A stretch of DNA of 64,000 nt. It comes from Prinia subflava (Eukaryota; Chordata; Aves; Passeriformes; Cisticolidae). Under the pieces are notes generated by a model. It made no database searches, was not told the origin of the DNA, and saw only the letters and a list, made by a program, of their open reading frames with translations. Every line of letters begins with the position of its first letter. The first letter of the stretch is position 1. This document shows, one piece after another, positions 60,201-64,000 of the stretch. A program made the position numbers and the translations under genes. The DNA lies in contig NC_086266.1 in NCBI RefSeq assembly GCF_021018805.1, forward strand, positions 3,286,001 through 3,350,000, in the 5' to 3' direction.

Positions 60201-63200
60201 ATAACCAATCCGTCTTTCAGTTTGTTGTCTTACAGGGCCTGAAGTGGGTTGATACAATTCAGCAGAGGATCCTGATGAAACCACTCAAACCTGACTCTGA
60301 GCAAGTCAGCAGAGCTCAGCTCTCCTGAGTGAGTCATGGTAAATCCAAGCATCTGCTCAAGTGTTTTTCTGGATCCTGGCCATACTGAACTATAATGACC
60401 AAAATGGATTTACTCCCCAGACAAATTTACCCTTTGCTTCCCTCCTGCCCACACATACATTTGCACCTCAATCAATCACTTATGTCTCCTTCTATTTCCT
60501 GTATCCTGCCTTTATTAAAAACTTTATGACTTGTTTAATCTCTTCCAAGCACGGCTTTATTTCCTCTACTGGTTTCCTTGATAATTCATCACCAGGGCTT
60601 TTTTGTCCCTACCTAAAGGTTTTCAATTTTATTGTACCAATTTAATAAAAGCAAAACTGTTAAGGCTTGTTAAAGGAGCTGTACTGTCTCTCTGTGCTCC
60701 TTCATCTAAACCCCTGCCTCCCCCTATAAAGACAAAGGTGTTGAAGATGCACATCAGGTAAACTGCTGCCTACAAATGGCAAAAATAACATCTTGAAGCT
60801 CTCTTTCTGTGGATCTTTTTTTTTTCTGACATGTGGTCTTTATGTCTAAAATTATAGGCATTTAGATGTCAGGTAGCAGCAGGAGAGAAAAAAAAAAGAG
60901 GTATAGTAGCAAAATATCAAAGAAGTAATGCATTGGTGGTAGTTATAAGATGTTTTATTTCTCAAGAATTGCCAAACTTTACAAAGTTTTTATCATACCT
61001 GATAGAAAATGAAGGGCTGCTGATATTTTGCAATGCATTACCCATTGCTTGTTGATTACATAACTGGTTTTGAATGAAGGAGCACTGTGAGGTCCTGTGA
61101 GAAGCTAAGCTGACATGACTTCTGTCTTTCCTTTTTATTACCATAGTCAATAGCTCAGTTGTTAGGAACAGAATTGCTCTTTGTGACTGTATTAGACATT
61201 CTTCTGGGAGAGCTAGCTAAAATTTGAGAGCAGAAAAGCATTTCTGGGAAAAAAAAATAAATAACAAAAAGCCCTCAGCATGCCAGACAAATCAATAAGT
61301 GGATGGAGCCGAGTCTGAGACTTTTGGGTTGGGTTAGAACCTAAATCAAGACAGTATTGACTCTGCAAAGTCTGTATTTTTAGGGGTGCCTATATCAAAA
61401 TCAATATTGCCTTCCTGTTTTATTTGATAACTTCTATGCCTTTGTGCAAGCAAATCCATTTTACAGTTGTATTTTCTTGAGTTAAAGTCTCCCCTTTGGT
61501 ATGTGTGACCTGTGTACTGTGGCTCTGTGTAAATTAACAAAAGGTGGATTGTGTGTGATATCTGTCACCAGTGTTCTCCAGTGGTGACATTTGCAAAGGA
61601 AATGAAATATCTCTGTAAATTCTTTGCTGCGTAATTTGTGCACAACTCCTTTATGTGAGTTCTCTACAAGCTGTTCACCATTACCTCAGGAATAACTATT
61701 TTATTTTCTGGAAAAAGGATATAAGTATCCATTGATCATCAGAATGTGAGAGCATAAACAGTGAGCTTTAATGACCTCATGCTTTGCATTTATGCAGTTT
61801 CTCATCCAAGATTTTATTGTATGCAACATATCCAATATCACATTATTTAAATGCACCCCAGCTTTGTGAAAGGTAGATTTTGTAGTCCTGTTTTGCAGAC
61901 AAAGCTGCAAGGAGAATTGAAATTTTACCTTCCTGTGCTTTAAGTTAGGCAAGAATCTTGTGCTTGTGCACTTGGTGAAAGTGTTTGGACTGGTCCTGAC
62001 TGTTTGGTAAGCTCAGCCAGGCTTAATATTTTAAGAAAAGTTATATTGTTCATGAATGATTTGTAATCATGAATGATTTTTCTGATTGTTCAGAACTAGT
62101 TTGTGTTGTCCATCTCAAAGTGACCCCAGTGAAAGGCTGTCTCTTTGTGCACCTGCCTATAGAGACTCACCCTAAATAAATCTGAAAATGAGACTTATGT
62201 GTCTTTGAACACTTAGAGTGGAGGTGATGCAGTATGAGGTTGCTATAAAGCCACTGAAAATTCTGGTCTTGGTCTCCAAAGTTAAACCATCAATCTCACC
62301 ATACCCAGGCCCCCTGAATTCTGCAGGTTTTGGAATTAAAAGCATTGCTAAAATTTTGCTTAACTGTTTTCTTGGGGGGCAAAACCTCTGCACTCCCAGT
62401 GAGCTCCTTATGGTAGGAAAATGCATCTATCACAGGAAACAGCTCCTCTGATTCTTGCTTGTGCTGCCTGCCTTGCCTTAGCTGTCTCATAATACTCTGT
62501 GTGTGGTATTTATGAAATATTATCCAGGTATGGTATTTAATCTCTTCACAAGAAAAGAACACAATGCACTTACTCAGCAATTCCATCTGAATTGTGCTTC
62601 CGTGATCCGATTTTCTGCCTCTTGGTACCACCAAATTATTGCTTCAGCAAAACTGTCTGCAGTGCCAACACACCCCGAGATGAAGTCATAATAGCAGCTC
62701 ATTTTACACATGCATATGCACAATCCTCCAAATGGTGTGCCTAAGAATAGAGGTTTGAAAAGCTCCTTGATAACGTGAGTGAGAAAGGGGGTTTTGTACA
62801 ATCAATATTCACATTCTGCTTGCTGCTTGGTATTGATTGCATCTGATTCTGCAGGATATAATGTATATTTAACTGTATAAAATAAGTATGTTAAATAGTG
62901 GACCTGTGCTTCCAATAAAATGAAAATTTGGAATTAATAGCTGTATTTTTTTTTTTTTTGATACATTTAATATGTCAGAGTTAACATCACAATTCTTTCT
63001 GAGTTAGAAGAAATGAATTGAATCTTCTGGGTGAAACAATCCCTATAGGACTGGTGAAATTCAAGCTTTACAATTGTATGCGTCATAGAATATGGTTCAC
63101 TGCAGAATGATAAAATGTTTAAGAAAAGATAAGTAGAATATAAGAATACACGAGGGACTGGACATTGCCTAAAATACGATTTTTTAATTGTGGTTTAGGT

Positions 63201-63924
63201 GAATTGTAGAAGTAGGAAAAATGAAGCGGTTTATAGCTATATAATAATGATGTTTGATAATGAAGCATTCATTGCAGGTAGAGATGAGGAGTGTAATGAG
63301 CACAGGTTTTCCCAGTGGATTCCTTCACAAACCTTTCTGGGGATTTGTCACACCATGGGTGTCTCCACAGGGTGCTGAAAGTGCAGAAACTCTCTTCACA
63401 AAGGAAATCCTTCATGGGCACCCACCCCAGTTTCCCACAGCTTGCCCGAGACAAAATTTGCTCAAGGAAAGTTTCCTTGAGCAAATAATGAGATGGAATT
63501 TTCTGGATAAGATGGCAGATTTTATGTCAGTCCCACATAAAAAGGGGATGGTAAAAAAATCCCATAAAACTTCAGCTTCCTCTGCCCACACTGGATACCA
63601 GTTATTGTCACCTCTGCATTTTGTGGGGCCACTCCTATGAGGCAGATCAATGGATTGATCCCTGTTAAGAGCAAGCAGGCAAAAAGATCAATCAGCAGAC
63701 TGAAAGGAATTTCATAAAGTAAATCAATTTGAACCACTAAAGGAGCAATTAAAACCTGGTGGGCAAACTCATCCTTTGGGCTTGAAAAAAATACATGTGT
63801 TCTGATGGGAGGCAGCATGATTTCAATAAATAACAACTTCCAGTTGATTTGTTTGCAGTTCAGGAATGCCTTTGGTTCCAGAGAATACAAAAGAAGCCAA
63901 ATAGCAAGCAAGATACCTTTACTG
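57254..63924. other. Gene-poor intergenic DNA
   Basis: No gene is supported; open frames are short (up to 129 codons at 63522-63911 minus) and lack known domains. Homopolymer T-runs occur at about 57819-57833 and 62947-62959, and AATGATTT with ATCATGAATGATTT forms a small duplication near 62051-62080. I see no transposon that I can name. Confidence 0.6.
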
Positions 63925-63981
63925 TATTACTGTATTTACTATATCATATACTTTTTATATAATATAGTAAATACAGTAATA
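63925..63981. repeat. AT-rich inverted repeat with 20-bp perfect arms
   Basis: The left arm at 63925-63944 (TATTACTGTATTTACTATAT) is the exact reverse complement of 63962-63981, with a 17-nt spacer. It could be a cruciform-prone AT palindrome or one end of a MITE-like element; the window stops 19 bp later. Confidence 0.85.
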
Positions 63982-64000
63982 TTATATCCTTTGCATATAA

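Noticed and set aside
1..64000. CRISPR array, operon, or prokaryotic mobile system
   Set aside because: The window has vertebrate features (single-exon SLITRK2, CR1, CpG island, introns). The regular repeats are head-to-tail minisatellites without unique spacers.
1..64000. tRNA, rRNA or microRNA genes
   Set aside because: I saw no A-box/B-box pair with a cloverleaf, no rRNA core motif and no known microRNA hairpin. The hairpin at 17.7 kb is not a confident precursor.

Overview
This window is vertebrate nuclear DNA, most likely from a bird and probably a songbird. It contains one convincing protein-coding gene, SLITRK2, on the minus strand: an intact 856-residue frame at 32406-34976. It also has a degraded chicken-repeat-1 (CR1) type LINE fragment and two stretches that resemble avian endogenous-retrovirus LTRs, and I saw no mammalian Alu or L1 sequence. 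SLITRK2 is X-linked in mammals (Xq27); the matching bird segment is on chicken chromosome 4, which corresponds to chromosome 4A in many songbirds. I cannot identify the species.

Layout. 1-31.5 kb is A/T-rich, gene-poor DNA with a 69-bp minisatellite (7.7-8.3 kb), an LTR-like piece (about 14.3-14.8 kb), a CR1 fragment (17.3-17.6 kb), an imperfect hairpin (17.73-17.81 kb) and a 40-43 bp minisatellite (20.0-20.9 kb). 31.6-36.1 kb is the SLITRK2 locus: a probable 3' UTR, a single coding exon, a predicted 5' UTR intron carrying a 12-bp GC-rich tandem repeat, and a CpG-rich promoter with a consensus cAMP-response element and a GC box. Directly upstream of the gene lies a CACATCA-type array (36.14-36.52 kb). 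About 4 kb further are two unrelated tandem arrays side by side: a G-quadruplex-prone 12/19-bp array (40.03-40.63 kb) and a heptamer array of about 950 bp (40.75-41.70 kb). 41.7-64 kb is again gene-poor, with a perfect 76-bp direct duplication (43.4 and 44.9 kb), possible conserved regulatory DNA, a second LTR-like piece joined to a 20-bp minisatellite (51.6-52.3 kb), small microsatellites, and a 20-bp-arm hairpin at the right edge.

A lone neuronal adhesion gene in a gene desert fits what is known of SLITRK loci, whose expression is thought to depend on distant enhancers. I did not find a new multi-gene system. The more unusual signals are structural: the clustered minisatellites around the gene, the exact 76-bp duplication, and a pair of short inverted repeats with a matched base change in both arms. 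Many long open frames in the window come from tandem repeats whose units contain no stop codon, so I do not call them genes.
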